64,000 nt of DNA from Mesodorylaimus sp. YZB2_4. Its lineage: Eukaryota; Nematoda; Enoplea; Dorylaimida; Dorylaimidae. The stretch is from positions 1 to 64,000 of the forward strand of contig JASANH010001155.1 of assembly GCA_030248295.1 (NCBI GenBank), read 5' to 3'. Within the stretch, counting starts at the first letter, position 1; every line of letters begins with the position of its first letter. The notes under the pieces were generated by a model. That model was not told the origin of the DNA. It was given only the letters and a program-made list of their open reading frames with translations, and did no database searches. Shown here piece after piece: positions 33,801 to 45,928 of the stretch. The position numbers and the translations under genes were made by a program.

Positions 33801-36120
33801 CGAGCTCATGCTCTGACTGCTGACTCGCAGGGCAAAATGGGTTTCGGCCCACAAAAATTAAAAAATAAGGCTCTACAATCCATGTCAATATATTCAAAAG
33901 AGTATGATATTACAATTCAGCACCCACGTTTTATTGGGGTGGCCAAAATTTTAGGTCGCTATCTCAATTATTACAAGTCAAACTTTCTCTCATGGCCCCC
34001 ATCGAAATCAGGAATTGCGACTTTTTTTACATACTGTAGGTACTGAAGATCCAGAATTTTGGCTACCTTCACTAAAATCTTGAAGCTGAATCTGAATATC
34101 ATATTTTTTGCAATATTCTAACATCGATTCTAGGCTGTACTTCGACTTCAACTATCAAAAACCCTCAAATTCCATTTTTCCAAATAAACCACACGCCCAC
34201 TTACAATCTTAGGCAAGGCCGTAGCGCCCACAGTCTTGCATAATCGTCGTACATCGAATTTGGAATTCAATCGAACGCCCATCATTTTGAACTTGTTCAT
34301 AAAATGCAAGTACAAATCACCAAATTTTCCACCAGCCACCACAACGTTGATACCAGCATCGGCCAATGCTTTCACTTGCTGAAATAAAAAAAACGATTAA
34401 AATACTTTGATCTAAGAAAAATCACAAATTACTAGTCTTACCGTCTCGACCACTCCTTCTTCGCCTTTACTAAAATCCAATAATTCTTGGGAATTATTAA
34501 TCAAAACAGTCCCCTAAAAATAATTTTTTCGGCGAGATAAAAATTGGGTTAAAAAAAACATCTTACTTTCGTTTCAGTTTGAGTAACATCAAACGGCCCG
34601 CTGAAAACAGCGATTTTAGCTTTTTCCATTTTCTTAATTTCACCTTCGGCGCCACGTTTGAACAACATTCCATTCGTGACACGAGACGAAAGCACACCAG
34701 CGCCGAGAATTTTCACAACTCGAACATTGTCCACGTTGAAATTCTTTTCATTCTTCGGCATCACACGGACTAAAAAAAGCAGAAGACTTTATTTGCCAAA
34801 AAGTTATTTGCACACGCTACAACTTGGAACTATATTTTACTCGGACCGAAAGAGTGTGGCATTTTTGAGATTTCAAGAACGAATTCAAATGTTTTCTCTT
34901 GCACTGCCCGTGTGTCGGTGTGTGTGTAAAATATAGTTTCAGATTTCTCGTTAATCGATGAGAAAAAATCAATTTTTAGAGAAGCATACTCACTGCAAGC
35001 GTCAGCCACTAATTTGGCCAAAAAATCTTCGTTGCCGTATTGTTTGCTCATTATGGCGGGACGGATCGCTTTGGCTAATACTTCCGCATTTCGTAGGTCA
35101 TCCACAGTACCAGAAACTAGATCTAAAACGACACCCTCTCAAAATCAATTGGTTTCTCCGACAAAGAATCAAGTTCCAACCTGGCAAAATCTGTAAAGCC
35201 TTTTTTCCAGCAAGATCGTATCCTTCGGCCACTTCGGTCGGTTTCAAGCCCTGATGATGAGGAAGAGCTGAAAAGCCTAAATCTAAGCACGTGAAAAACA
35301 TAGCTTACCATCCTCAACAGTTCGTCGGCATTTTCAAGAAGGGAGGCGGCCAAGATCATGATGCCATTGGTGCCGTCACCGACTTCTTGCTCCAATGTTT
35401 GACTGGCCAAAATCAACATACGGGCAGCTGGATGCTGAACCTGAAATAAGGCGGTTATCACAGGCAGTGTAAATATTAGACAAATTTACGACAAACGATT
35501 AAACAGTATTCGGAGAACACCAGAAGTTTGAAAATAAAGTAAAATTATGTACAGAATAAAATCAAAATTACATGTTTGTCATCAATTTTTTAAGCTGCGC
35601 ACATTCAACCCCTTTAAAAATCAAAACACTTTAGCCGGTAGGTCTGACATGAGTCTTACTTCTAGCTCCTTGATAATCGTCGCTGCATCGCTAGTTACGA
35701 ATAATTTTTCCAAGTGATTTATCACCATTTTATTCATGCCTGAAAAGTCGCGACAGATTCTGCACCCAAAACAAACCAGAAAACAGCGTACCATTAGGAC
35801 CATAACCAGATCGAATGGTATTCACCAATTCCGTGCACGCTTCGATGTTCCTCAAAACGGCTTCGTCCAACCCTTGGTAATGCTAAAAAGAAAGAATTAG
35901 GGTTTTTCGATGTGCTTAGATCGATGGAGCGAAAAAAAATTTGTCAGTTTTTATTTTCTTTTTTAGCGAGATATGCAAATTATTTCCTTATTTTCATATC
36001 TACAAAATTTTAGTAAGAAAATGTAAAAAACTTCTCGTAAATGTAAAAAAGACATTGGCTCACTTTTGATCCCTCCTTGAGAAATCGCATCAATCCCGCC
36101 TTCGGTACCGAAAGTGCCAT
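30845..36120 (-). CDS. CCT8: T-complex protein 1 subunit theta (chaperonin CCT8)
   Basis: An essential subunit of the cytosolic TRiC/CCT chaperonin that folds actin, tubulin and other proteins using ATP. Sixteen exons: 36064-36120, 35792-35882, 35660-35739, 35309-35440, 35181-35250, 34994-35122, 34567-34769, 34442-34513, 34205-34378, 32992-33079, 32826-32941, 31750-31821, 31601-31693, 31189-31260, 31019-31132 and 30845-30919. They join to 545 aa, the usual family length. The N-terminus 'MALSVPKAGLMRFLKEGSK' is theta-like. Group II chaperonin motifs are intact: 'YGPNGMNKMV', 'SDAATIIKELE', 'GDGTNG' (ATP site), 'IMSKQYGNEDFLAKLVADA', 'RGSSDNLMDDIERAIDDAV' and 'LPGAGAVEIELA' (ATP-binding GAGA). 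The C-terminus is 'IIMAKPAGGPKTRPPKGQDE' plus an acidic end. No disruption was found. Intron 9 (33080-34204) carries repeat family A in inverted pair. Confidence 0.97.
33230..33850. repeat. Inverted pair of repeat family A inside CCT8 intron 9
   Basis: 33230-33490 reads as family A forward and 33560-33850 as family A reverse, so the block folds on itself. The centre (33498-33545) holds 'gcaaagggttcgatccctgc', a good match to a tRNA T-arm/B-box, suggesting a tRNA-derived SINE component. Confidence 0.65.
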
Positions 36121-36582
36121 TTTGTCTAATGTTTCTTCAAACCTCAAAACTTGAAATTTCAATGATTCGAACTGAAAATTTCAAACCGACTAAAGAATGA
36201 CGAATGGCGAATTTCTAGCAGATTCGTTTTGCACGGCTAAAAGAAAAAGAGCGTGTGGGAAGCTGAAATTAAGGAACACGTATTCTGTTAGCCGTGAAGA
36301 TGTGCGAAGCGACCCCATTTTGTCATAAGTGGATGGTGTCTGCATTTCGGAGGGAAACCTGCTTTTTGAAATGTCAGCTCAGTTCTCGGCGGCGGATCCG
36401 TCGGAGCATTTGTGAAGCCTTTTTGCTGAGAGCATTTTTAAAGAAATCGAAGTAATAAAGCAGTGAGCTATTAGGTGCTGCGTCGTTTAACTCAAAAATC
36501 AGCTGAAAACAATTTTTTTATAGGCTTACTTACAAGAAAAGTACGAACTCGGCGTTCCATATTTTGATGATTTTCGACAAAA
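36121..36582. promoter_or_regulatory. Shared divergent promoter region of CCT8 and APEX2
   Basis: 462 bp separate the two start codons, which point away from each other. It contains a short inverted pair 'cacggctaa' (about 36234) and 'ttagccgtg' (about 36290), a motif repeated elsewhere in the window. No TATA box is obvious. Bidirectional control is inferred from geometry. Confidence 0.5.
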
Positions 36583-38135
36583 ATGGCTCGTGTTGTCAGC
36601 TGGAACATTAATGGAGTCCGTTCCTTGCCTCAATCTCTATCGCAAATTATTGATTTATTGGATGCGGAGATTTGCTGCTTTCAAGAAACCAAAGTTACTC
36701 GGTCCGCTTTGGACACTAGCATCGCTTTTGTAGAAGGATTCAATTCGTATTTTGCATTTTGTCGAAAACGAGAAGGTATTGTTATTTTGCTTTTTTCCGC
36801 GCTTTTTGAAAACTGCTTACAATTTCAGGTTATTCTGGCGTGGCAACTTTTTGCGAAGATTCGTGTTCTCCCGTTGACGCTGAAGAAGGCCTCGCTTCGA
36901 CACTCGGCCCCCAAACACAGCCTCATCCCAGCTCGCCATTGTCTGATTCTTCCTCGTTATTCAAAGATTTTTTCACGGTCGACGAACTGAAATCGCTGGA
37001 AAATGAAGGACGAGCAGTGATTACGAGACATAAAATACGAATTTCTTCGTTTTTCAATTCGAATAATGATTCAAAATTCACCGATTCGTTTAAATATTTG
37101 AATATTATCAACGTTTATTGTCCTCGATTAGACCCCGATCGAAAAGATAGAAAAGAATACAAAATGAATTTCTATCGTTTATTGCAATTACGAGCCGAGA
37201 ATTTAATGTCGACTGGCGACCATGTTCTGATCGTGGGCGATTTGAATTGCAGTCATAAACGAATCGATCACTGCGATCCGGACGGAGATCCTGATTTTGA
37301 TCAAAGTGGCAGTCGGAAATGGATGGATCAATTTTTACTTCCTGAATCATCGAATGAGGATGATAAAATTCCTTCATCGAGTTTCGTGGATTTATTTCGT
37401 TGGTTCTATCCGACTGTCCGTCAGGCCTTCACTTGCTGGTGTAATTACGCCAATGCCAGAGCGATCAATTATGGGTCACGAATCGATTACGCCATCGCTG
37501 ATTATGGCATGATTCGATCAAATTTGATAGCCGATATCGAACATTTGACCGACGTTCCTGGATCGGATCATTGTCCTGTGCGAGTGACCCTCAAAAATTG
37601 CCAATTTGTAAAATCAGATATTTTACCTCAATTATGCACGAAATTTATGCCCGAATTTAAAGGCGATCAGCAACGAATACATCGATTTTTGGTGAAAAGA
37701 ACAGTCGATTGGGAGCAAACTGATTTCGTTAAAAAAGTGAAATCAGAGTCGACGATTTCTTCGTCGAAAAATTCAACAAAAACACTGAAAGATTTCTTTT
37801 TTTCAAAATCGCTCGCAGCAGCAAAAGTCGAAGGAATTATTGTCGATTCATCCACGATCTCGTCGTCCAATGATAAAAAATCTCAATCGATTTGTTCTGA
37901 TCGATCCATCGATAATAAGGGAGTCAAAAATGACGCAATGACCAAATGGAAAAATATATTTCAACAATCCAAGGCGGACCCTCCTTTGTGCACTGGCCAC
38001 AATGAACCTTGTGTTTTGCGAGTCTCGAAAAAACCAGGCCCTAACAAGAATCGTCGTTTTTATTCTTGCGCCAAGCCGATCGGCAAGGCGGGCGATCCAA
38101 ATGCCAGCTGTAATTTTTTTCGATGGACCAAGTGA
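36583..38135 (+). CDS. APEX2: DNA-(apurinic or apyrimidinic site) endonuclease 2
   Basis: A base-excision repair nuclease and 3'-5' exonuclease of the nucleus. Two exons, 36583-36775 and 36829-38135 (53-bp intron, phase 1), give 499 aa. Exonuclease III fold motifs in order: 'VSWNINGVRS' (N8/N10), 'CCFQETKV' (E35, metal ligand), 'GYSGVATFCED', 'INVYCPRLDP' (catalytic Y), 'LIVGDLNCSHK' (D/N), 'NYGSRIDYAIAD' and 'GSDHCPV' (D/H). The linker has 'TLKDFFFSK', which resembles the PCNA-binding PIP box of this family. The C-terminus is a GRF zinc finger ('PLCTGHNEPCVLRV', 'RRFYSCAKP', 'CNFFRWTK') that binds single-stranded DNA in APE2. Start context is aaaATGG. All catalytic motifs are intact. Confidence 0.96.
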
Positions 38136-38583
38136 AAAAAATGTGCGTTTTATTGTCACACAAAGTGTGTCATGAGTTTGTGAATGTAAAGCCACTTTAT
38201 TCTTGCCTTCTCAGAGATATCCTCTTTCAGACAAGACCTGCTTGTGTTGCATTGGAAGATTTCCCTCAGCATTACACGAGCGAGGCAGTGTAAAGAAAAA
38301 GAAGCCAATGAGAGGAGACGCAATGCAAAGATCGTCACTGACGAGTGCCAGCTGACCAATCGGGAGCGACTTCACACTGCCCTGCCAGCCAAAGATTGGT
38401 CAGCAGTCCGCAGTCAGCTCATTCTGTTCTGCAAACATCGCTCGTGCGCCTGCGTTCATCTCTCGCTCTCGTTTTTTCTCTCGCTTCGTTTTCGCTTTTC
38501 GTCTTGTTCACGCAATCTGCGTCTTCTCATCTCGCATTCACTCGCTCATCGTTCGTCTTCTGTTCTGCACTCGCTCATCGAAA
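38136..38583. promoter_or_regulatory. Intergenic region upstream of the phosphatase gene
   Basis: 448 bp between the APEX2 stop and the next start. The last 130 bp are pyrimidine-rich with many 'ctcgctc/ctcgcatt' units, plausible as a 5' UTR or core promoter. Both genes are on the plus strand; the spacing argues against a tight operon. Confidence 0.35.
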
Positions 38584-41500
38584 ATGATCGGATCGTCGAA
38601 GATCGTGTTCGGAATGGCCGTGTTGGCCGCCGTCGTCCTGACTACCCTGTCTCAGCCGAGTAAGCTAAACATTCGTCCTGTGTTTTTGTTATATTTTACT
38701 AACGCGACTTGTTGCTTTTAGCAATCGTGAAAATCAAGTTCTTCGACAAAAACAACGTCGAAACCGGTCTGCCTGAAGTGGGCGGCCATGCCATCGTCCT
38801 GGTTCGGGCTCTCTGCAACGTGAACTCGCCTGTCAATCTGCTCTTTCCCAACAAAACCATCGCCGCCTCGGGTCCGTGCGAAACATTCGTCGATTCGACG
38901 GGCGCCAAACTGATTCTTGTCATCACCAAAGATCTTCCGTTCGATGACTACAAGGCCGAGTACAACGGCATCGAGTCCTCCAGTGCCCTGAAGTACCGAT
39001 ATCGTCTCGGTAAGTCCTGTTGGACATTTCGGGATAGGCCCCTCCCCTGTTGCTCAAATTTTAAAAATATTAGGTTAGCTTTGTTAAACTATCAGAGAAT
39101 CAAAGAGGTCCTACGCACGAAAACAGGTTCATTCGCCCACTTTACACTCCCATAGGCACCGCGGAAGAAAGTGACAAGGCCAAAATCAAAATCTGCCCCG
39201 TGGGTCAGATGTTCATCAAGACCAAGGACAGCGACACTGGCGAATGCGGGGTTCCGACAGAAGATCAGTGCGATGAACAGCACCTGGGACAGGACGACCG
39301 TCTGTGCGGCCAGGACATCGAATCGACTTCGCGCTGCCACGCCATTGCGAAGAAGGAACAAGAGAAGGTCTTCGTCAAGCAAAACAAGAAATGCAAAAAA
39401 AATGGTAGTTTTCTCTTATATCTGTAGCTCCTCGATTCTTTTATCGCCTTTTTCTAGTTGAAACTGAAAGTCTCTTGTACAACGCGAAGCGCGTCCCGTA
39501 CGGCAGCTCTGTGGTGATCCAGGAAAAAAAGAAGGACATCACCGTCTTCTGTCCGATCATGCATGGAGCCAGCGTCGGGTGCTTCATGAAGCGATCCAAC
39601 GGCACCGAGATCCCAGTCAACCACACGGCCAACTGCGAGGGTGCGAAAGTCTTCTCTCTGCCACCCGAAGTGTACGCCACCACCGACAAGATCACCTACT
39701 GGTGCAACCTCAAGCTGGACAAGGACATCGCCCATCTCCTGGCCTACCTTCTTTTCAGCCACCCTGGTAAGCCTGGCTTGTTTGCTTCTTTGTGTCAGGG
39801 AAACAATTGTCTTTTCTAGACGAGAAGATTGAGTGCGAGCTGACGAAAGACCAAGAGCAAGAAGAGGCCGGCGACTCGCAGCGTCTGAACGACAACCACG
39901 AGGCCAACCAAGATCAAGGAAAGGGCCAGACGGACATGGAGGACGACGAGGATGGCTTGGTGAAAGTGGAGACGGACTACACCCAGGCCAGTGACCACGG
40001 ATCGGACAGCACTGACGAGTCGAACAACACCAACGAGTCGGACAACAACGACCAGGGAAGCTGGTGGACTGATGACCCGCTCGACCACGCCGGCTACGAA
40101 AACCACCCCTTCCGTCAGTTCATCAGGAACAAACGCGCCGGTGCCTTCCGCTATGTGCTCAGGTGCAAAACCAACGCGCCTCCCGACTTCTTCACGAAAC
40201 TGATCCAGAAGAAACCACGCGAAGAAGAAATGCCCGTAAGTCGTCTTTTGACTGGTCATTCTGCTCGGTCAGCCGACTCTTTTCCAGGACGGTGAGATCC
40301 CCGTTGACGAGTCTGGCGAACGTGTGATCGGTGGCGTCATGCAATTCCGCTTCCTCAATGGCCCAGTCCAGTCCGACGTGATCGAGAAAGAGCTCAAGGA
40401 CGTCCACCAATTCATCAACATCACCCGCGATCCTTCCACCCGTAAGTGTTTTCGAGTCTTTTCTCGAAAATATTTTTGTAGGAAACCTTTTCAGGCTCCA
40501 CTTTGTGGTTGCTCTCGACCCAACGAAACAAAAAGAAGGAGGAGATCACCATACGACCACCGCCGCCGTCCCCCTGGTGTAAGTCGAGCGTATAAGTTTC
40601 GATAGATGTTTCGGCGGAATTTACATTCCAGGGCTCTTTTTCATCATCGCGATCCTGATCCTGCTCCTGATCCTCGCCATCGTAGGCACCCTCGTGTGTG
40701 TGATCCTCCTACGCCGCAACAAACGTCGCCGCCAGCTGGACGAAGGTAAGCCTCTTCAACCATTGCAGCCATTGCACGCAGCTCTTTCTTTCGTATAGTG
40801 AGGCCGTTGAAGAACATGAAACAAAATCCGAGCCTGACGAAACTGCTGCTTCTGCCTGGTGTGAAAGTCTTGAAAACTGCCAAGGACGCCTTCGTGAACG
40901 CCAAGAACTTCCTGATGATGAGCAAAGACGAAAAAGTGGCTCTTGAGCAAAAATACAACGAGCGGGCTCTCAAAGTGGCGGAAAATCAACGCCAGCGAAA
41001 AGAGATCGTAGCCCTGAAGAACTGCCGCTACAACGATGAGCCATTGAACCAGCTCCTCATAACGAGCCAGCCCAAATTTCCAGGCCAGCAGGGCGAAGGC
41101 GTGCACGCCAACTGCATTCCGGATCTCTTCTTCAACTTGCTGGTCAGTCAGGCTCCGAACAAAAATTCAGTTGAGCCCTACATGCGAACATGCGACTGCA
41201 TGAATGTGAGTCGGGGGGGGGGGGAAAGGATCAGCTGGACTGAGCTCCGTTTCAGGTCTCCGTCTTCATCGTGCTGGGCAAGCTCTACGAAAACGGCAAG
41301 GAAATGATCACGCGCTACTTCAGCGACGAGTGGAACAAGGCTCTGAAGTTCGAAGGCGAGGATGGCGGGTTTGTGCTGATCAAAACCGAAAAGACCACGC
41401 AAACCTTCTACGGGGCCACCAAGTACAAACTCGAGGTCAGCTTCTACAAGGGGAAGGAGATGGTGAAATCCAAAAAAGTAACTTCTCCCCTCTCTCTTCT

Positions 41501-42516
41501 CGGCCTGCCTCGATCTCACTCCCTTTTCAGGTGGTGTTGCTGCACTACGAGAACTGGTACGACAACAAGAAGCCCGACAAGATTGAGAACATCGCCTGCC
41601 TCGTCATGCACGCCGAACATCTGCAGATCAAGCACTACTTCAATCACGCCGGAGGCGGGATGGCTGCCCACTGCTCGGCTGGCTACCAACGCTCGATTTC
41701 CTTTGTCATCATAAAAGTCGCAGCACAGCTGCACAAGTACTTAGGGAAAACGAGCATCAACGGTGTAGTGTGGCTTGTTGAAGACAATCGCGTCCACGCG
41801 CTCGGCAGCGAAGCGATCGACCACACTGCCTGGAGCAACCAGATGGAAACAATCAACGGCGGCGTCGCCAAGGTGATGGAGTACACTGAGAGTGAGTGAG
41901 TCCCTGATTCTATTTGCCTCCTGGTCATGGTGCTCCTGGTTTTGCAGAGAACATGACCTACAAGATGTTGAAAGATGCGGCGAAGAACAATCTTGTCATC
42001 GAGACCGTGACAGGCGAAGAGAAAGTCGATGAAGGTGGCTACGTCATGATCGACCCTCTGTCGGTACGCGGGCAGACGAGCTGGAAACCCGTGTCGGCTG
42101 GGCAGAGCAGCAAGGCCAGCGTGTCGACCAAGAAGGGGGCTGGACCAAAGTCGGCTGGCAAGAGCACCAAATCCAGCGTGTCGACCAAGAAGGACGCTCG
42201 AGCCAAGTCGGTGGGATCGCGTGGCGGGCCCAAGTCGACGACCGTGTCCATGGTGAGCCTGGCTCGCAAGTCGGTCAAGTCGGGTCGTGACGACGACGAG
42301 AGCATCGGTGGTGGTGACTTCCTCAAGCCAGGCGCGTCGGCTCTGTTCAGGGAGAAGAGTGAACGCAAAGGCGAACGCGTCATTCCAGGCATCCTGCTGG
42401 AGAAGGCCCCTCAAGTGCACAACGTGCCGAAGAAGGAAAGCGGAGGCAAGGTGCCCAAACCCGATGCCAAGTCCAAGGTGCCGAATCCGAAGAAGGCGCA
42501 GTCGAAGAAGAAGTGA
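38584..42516 (+). CDS. Divergent receptor-type protein tyrosine phosphatase
   Basis: Twelve exons: 38584-38659, 38722-39009, 39156-39404, 39458-39766, 39820-40235, 40288-40441, 40495-40578, 40632-40745, 40799-41205, 41256-41477, 41531-41891 and 41948-42516, giving 1082 aa. Layout: signal peptide (1-24); cysteine-bearing ectodomain with an acidic D/E/N-rich segment (about 315-375); one transmembrane helix (about 527-552); an intracellular PTP-like domain; and a basic K/S-rich tail with 'KSSVSTKK'-type repeats (from about 935). The PTP loop HCSAGYQRS keeps C821 and R827 (C-x5-R). The WPD loop is 'NWYDNKKP' (P replaced, D784 kept) and the substrate loop is 'KNCRYND'. The Q-loop lacks the usual Gln pair ('METINGGVAKV'). 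Activity may therefore be reduced or altered. The ectodomain matches no family I recognise. Strongly diverged PTPs of this kind are common in nematodes. Confidence 0.85.
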
Positions 42517-45500
42517 TCGAGTGATCTGGTGATGGGGCGGTGGCATGACGATGATTCGCACTCCTTTCTCGTGTGTGATGTGCTCGATGACAACTGCTAA
42601 CCACGGTAGTTAGTGACTTGCTTGGGTGGGTGCTTGTGAGTGTGGCGCGCTTGCTCTTCTGTCCGCAAAACTTTCGTCGACGGTGTCTAACGATAAGGCC
42701 TGGTGGTGCTGTACTCCTTATGTTCAGCCATCACTTACTGTTATCTTACTGGTAAGACTTCCAGAGTTTGTCAGCTTCGAAGTAGACCTGCTGGGTATTG
42801 CGTAGTTCGCTTCCCACAAATTTCGATCGCTCCCTATCTCCGTGTGACTGTGCTATCGTAGACAATGCTTTGCTGACCAGACCCAAACTTGTCCAGGCGG
42901 TTATTTTTCCTGTAGGTTGCCGAATGTCCAGGGCTGCCATAAGAATACGGGAGAGGTCAAACCCGTCCTAGGTTGCCGACTAATAGTGAGAGGCGCGAAA
43001 TTCAAACTATATGAACTGTTCTAATTGCAATTTGATTCGTTCCTACAATGGCGAAGTCTGGCCACATATATTCAGTTTTGACAGTCAAACCCATTTTCAC
43101 ATATTCTTATACATTAGTCGGCAACCAAGAACATGTTTTTTTTCTAAACCAGGATGAAATAAACCATAGTTTTTCTGCCGCAGACGCAGTCGGGCAAGAC
43201 CAGACAAGTTGGAGCAAGCCTCGATAGCTCGTTCGATTGCAGTGAAAATCAATGGCACTCACGATAATCCTAGTTTATAAATATCTTCACATCAGCAGCT
43301 ATTCTGCCTGATAACCTTTCCATGTTCTCACTGCCAGTGTTAAATGACACAAGGCACGCAGATTAATCCTGGTTCGGCTCCAAAGCGCTGGCCCTGGTTG
43401 GTCGAAGCTGGTTTGCCGATCCATACATGGCAAAAATATGGGACTCGAATGGACATATTTATCCACTTGCGGCAATGCATTTCCTGGCTTTGAACAAGCA
43501 AGCTCACGCTGTCGATCATTAGCAAATCATCTGTGGTCTCTGCTGCAAAAGAGTCAAATCAGTGGGGAGGGGGGTGCTGGCAGTGCTAGTTACTTGATCA
43601 CTTTGCCAATCTAAGGGTCTTTCAAAAATGATATATTGAAGCTGCAGGGTGATTTCGGAAATTGGAGCTGGACTTTCCGTCTTCTGGTTCAGGGTCGACC
43701 GTATCACTCCTCATTTCCCTGTCGTTTTCGCCTTTGCAATCAAGAATTTCGACTTTTGTTGCATAGGTGCAGAATTTTAGGAGCCCCCCTCCCCGCCCAT
43801 AGACCATTTCAGTCTTTCCACATTGCAAAATTCAAATTTCCTTTTTTAAGCCGCTTATGACAATTTCTCATGGATGAAAATCCTTGCGCTTTAACCCATG
43901 TGCATTAGTTGCATTGACTGAAATTTTCTGTTAACAATTTATCCTGATTTATAGCTTTATTGGTTTTCTCTTCAGAGAGTGGCCGGCACTAGTTGCTTTT
44001 CTGTTTAAAAAATTTTTTAAGAGCGGGACGCGCACACAAGCCTCCAAGCGAGAAACCTTTCATTCATGTAAAACTGTTATATGCGAGTTGTAGCGGTAAA
44101 TTCAAATTTCGTATTATTTAAGGCGTGTGATATGACCTGTTTACTGCTCGCCGAATCCTTCAATCGATATGTCTAGTAAGCTAGGGTCAGCCTGTCATAA
44201 GTGGCTTGCAGCGGGAAATTCAAATTTCACGTCGTACGAGATACTTGAAATGGTCTATAATAAGTGGGTGCTGGATCTGAATATCATACTATATTTCAAT
44301 ATTATGGCGTATATTCTATGCACTTCGTCTTAAAGCCCTTTTATCGTAATGAAAACTTGATTTCTCAATTAATCATGATATTCTCAGTTTTTGACCGCTT
44401 TTTCTTCTAAAGTGTGAAGGACACGTTTAGCAGTAAAACACCCAGCATGAGTGCTGGTTTCGCGTGATGACGCAGTTTGACAAAATCGAGTTTTTTTTAG
44501 TCTCACGCCAATGCGTTTCACGCGTTTCCAGGGTACAAAAATTTCCACGCTATGCAAGTGGATTCCACATGGAGTCACTCTGGTTTTTTTGAGGTTCCAA
44601 GTGGAACTGACCTTTGATCTGGCTGTTTTGGAATCTGGGATGCGCCAGGAAGAAGAAAACGGCTGTAACAGTGCGGCACACATTGCGCTGCCAGTTTTGG
44701 AGCCGTGCGTATGATATACTGCCTCGCTGCAGTGCAAGAAACTGCAATTATGCGACCTTCTAGAGAAATGTCAACTCGTCTCATTCCACGTAAACGCATC
44801 AAAAATGGACGCGGCCTACTGCATCCTACACTAGTGTAGATATTCTGAAGGTTATGTTTTCTCGGGTCCTCGCATTGAGAACAGCGAAAAAAGACGGTCG
44901 GAAAAGGTAACGGCTGTTTTGGGAATATGGCCTTGGCAAAGAATGTTGACACTACATTTCATGGCAGACAGGTGGACACCTTTCGTGGGGTTTATTGGAC
45001 ATAAGTGGCATACAACATAGCACCATAGGAGTACTGAATGGAGACAAGCCATAAAAAAATCACATCGGCTAAGCACAGCATAAAATGCGGGAACTGCAAA
45101 GAAATCGGATGTGCAGCAATGCATACTATTACTGGCTTACTGTCCTTGGCAGCTGGACCCGGTCAGTCCTACTGCGCAATGTCAAAGTTAATTAAAAAAC
45201 AGTCGGAAATTATAACTGAAAGTTTTGCACAGAGGCAGCATATTCGGCGCGTGCACGATGGGAAGGTTTCATACCCGATGTAGAGAATTGCGACATGCGA
45301 TCTCCACCCTCCACTGCCCCGTTCCTGTTGCTCGTGTACTGGCTGGGCACTATGGCCGTGGAGACCATGGATGGTGAATGTATGACTGGCATTGCTTGAA
45401 GTTGAAACGGCAGCGGGACGTTGGAGAAGGCGATGCGCTCACCTGAAAGGAAACAATGCCTTGTGGGACAGAAATATTCAAGTTAGCCGTGCACTGTGAG

Positions 45501-45928
45501 TGATACGGTTTTCTTTGGAGAAAGTCATAGGTTCCTTCGTAGAAGACAAAAACTGACAAAGTTTTTTGCAGTCGTATGTCCTTTGCTGATAAGCACGATT
45601 CACGCTTCTGAATGCCTAATCTTGAAACAGAGTGCTGGCCAGAAAAATGCACGGCTAATCTAAGTTCTTAAATTCCACAAGACACACGAGTTCACGACTA
45701 TCGGTCAAACAGAATGCTATGGATGGCCTGGTGACCCACATGATTCTATCCTCTTCTCACGAAACCCCTCTTCACACTTTGTGCATGCTACTATTCTTCG
45801 CAGAAAATATTGAATGCTTTTCATGGTGGACTAGGCTAGGCTGGCAGGCACGACAGGCGGTCATTTCATTGAGCGAGGACCCAGGCAAACACTAGTCCCT
45901 CGCCAAAACATCAGCCGTGCGAACCCGA
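42517..45928. other. Gene-poor gap between the phosphatase and LHFPL genes
   Basis: No convincing exon. It contains a foldback element at 43799-44262 and 'acggctaa'-type motifs near 45487 and 45650. Open frames of 90-125 codons at 44384-45124 overlap on both strands and show no family signature. Confidence 0.5.
43799..44262. mobile_element. MITE with 'tagaccatttca' ends
   Basis: 43799-43862 ('atagaccatttca', 'aattcaaatttcc', 'aagccgcttatgac') is mirrored at about 44195-44262 ('cataagtggcttgca', 'gggaaattcaaattt', 'tgaaatggtctat'). A relative is at 62469-62755, and half-copies lie near 47700 and 47840. Confidence 0.75.

Noticed and set aside
44384..45124. Overlapping 60-125-codon frames on both strands
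   Set aside because: Frames on both strands cover the same bases and show no conserved motif, so chance is the simplest reading.
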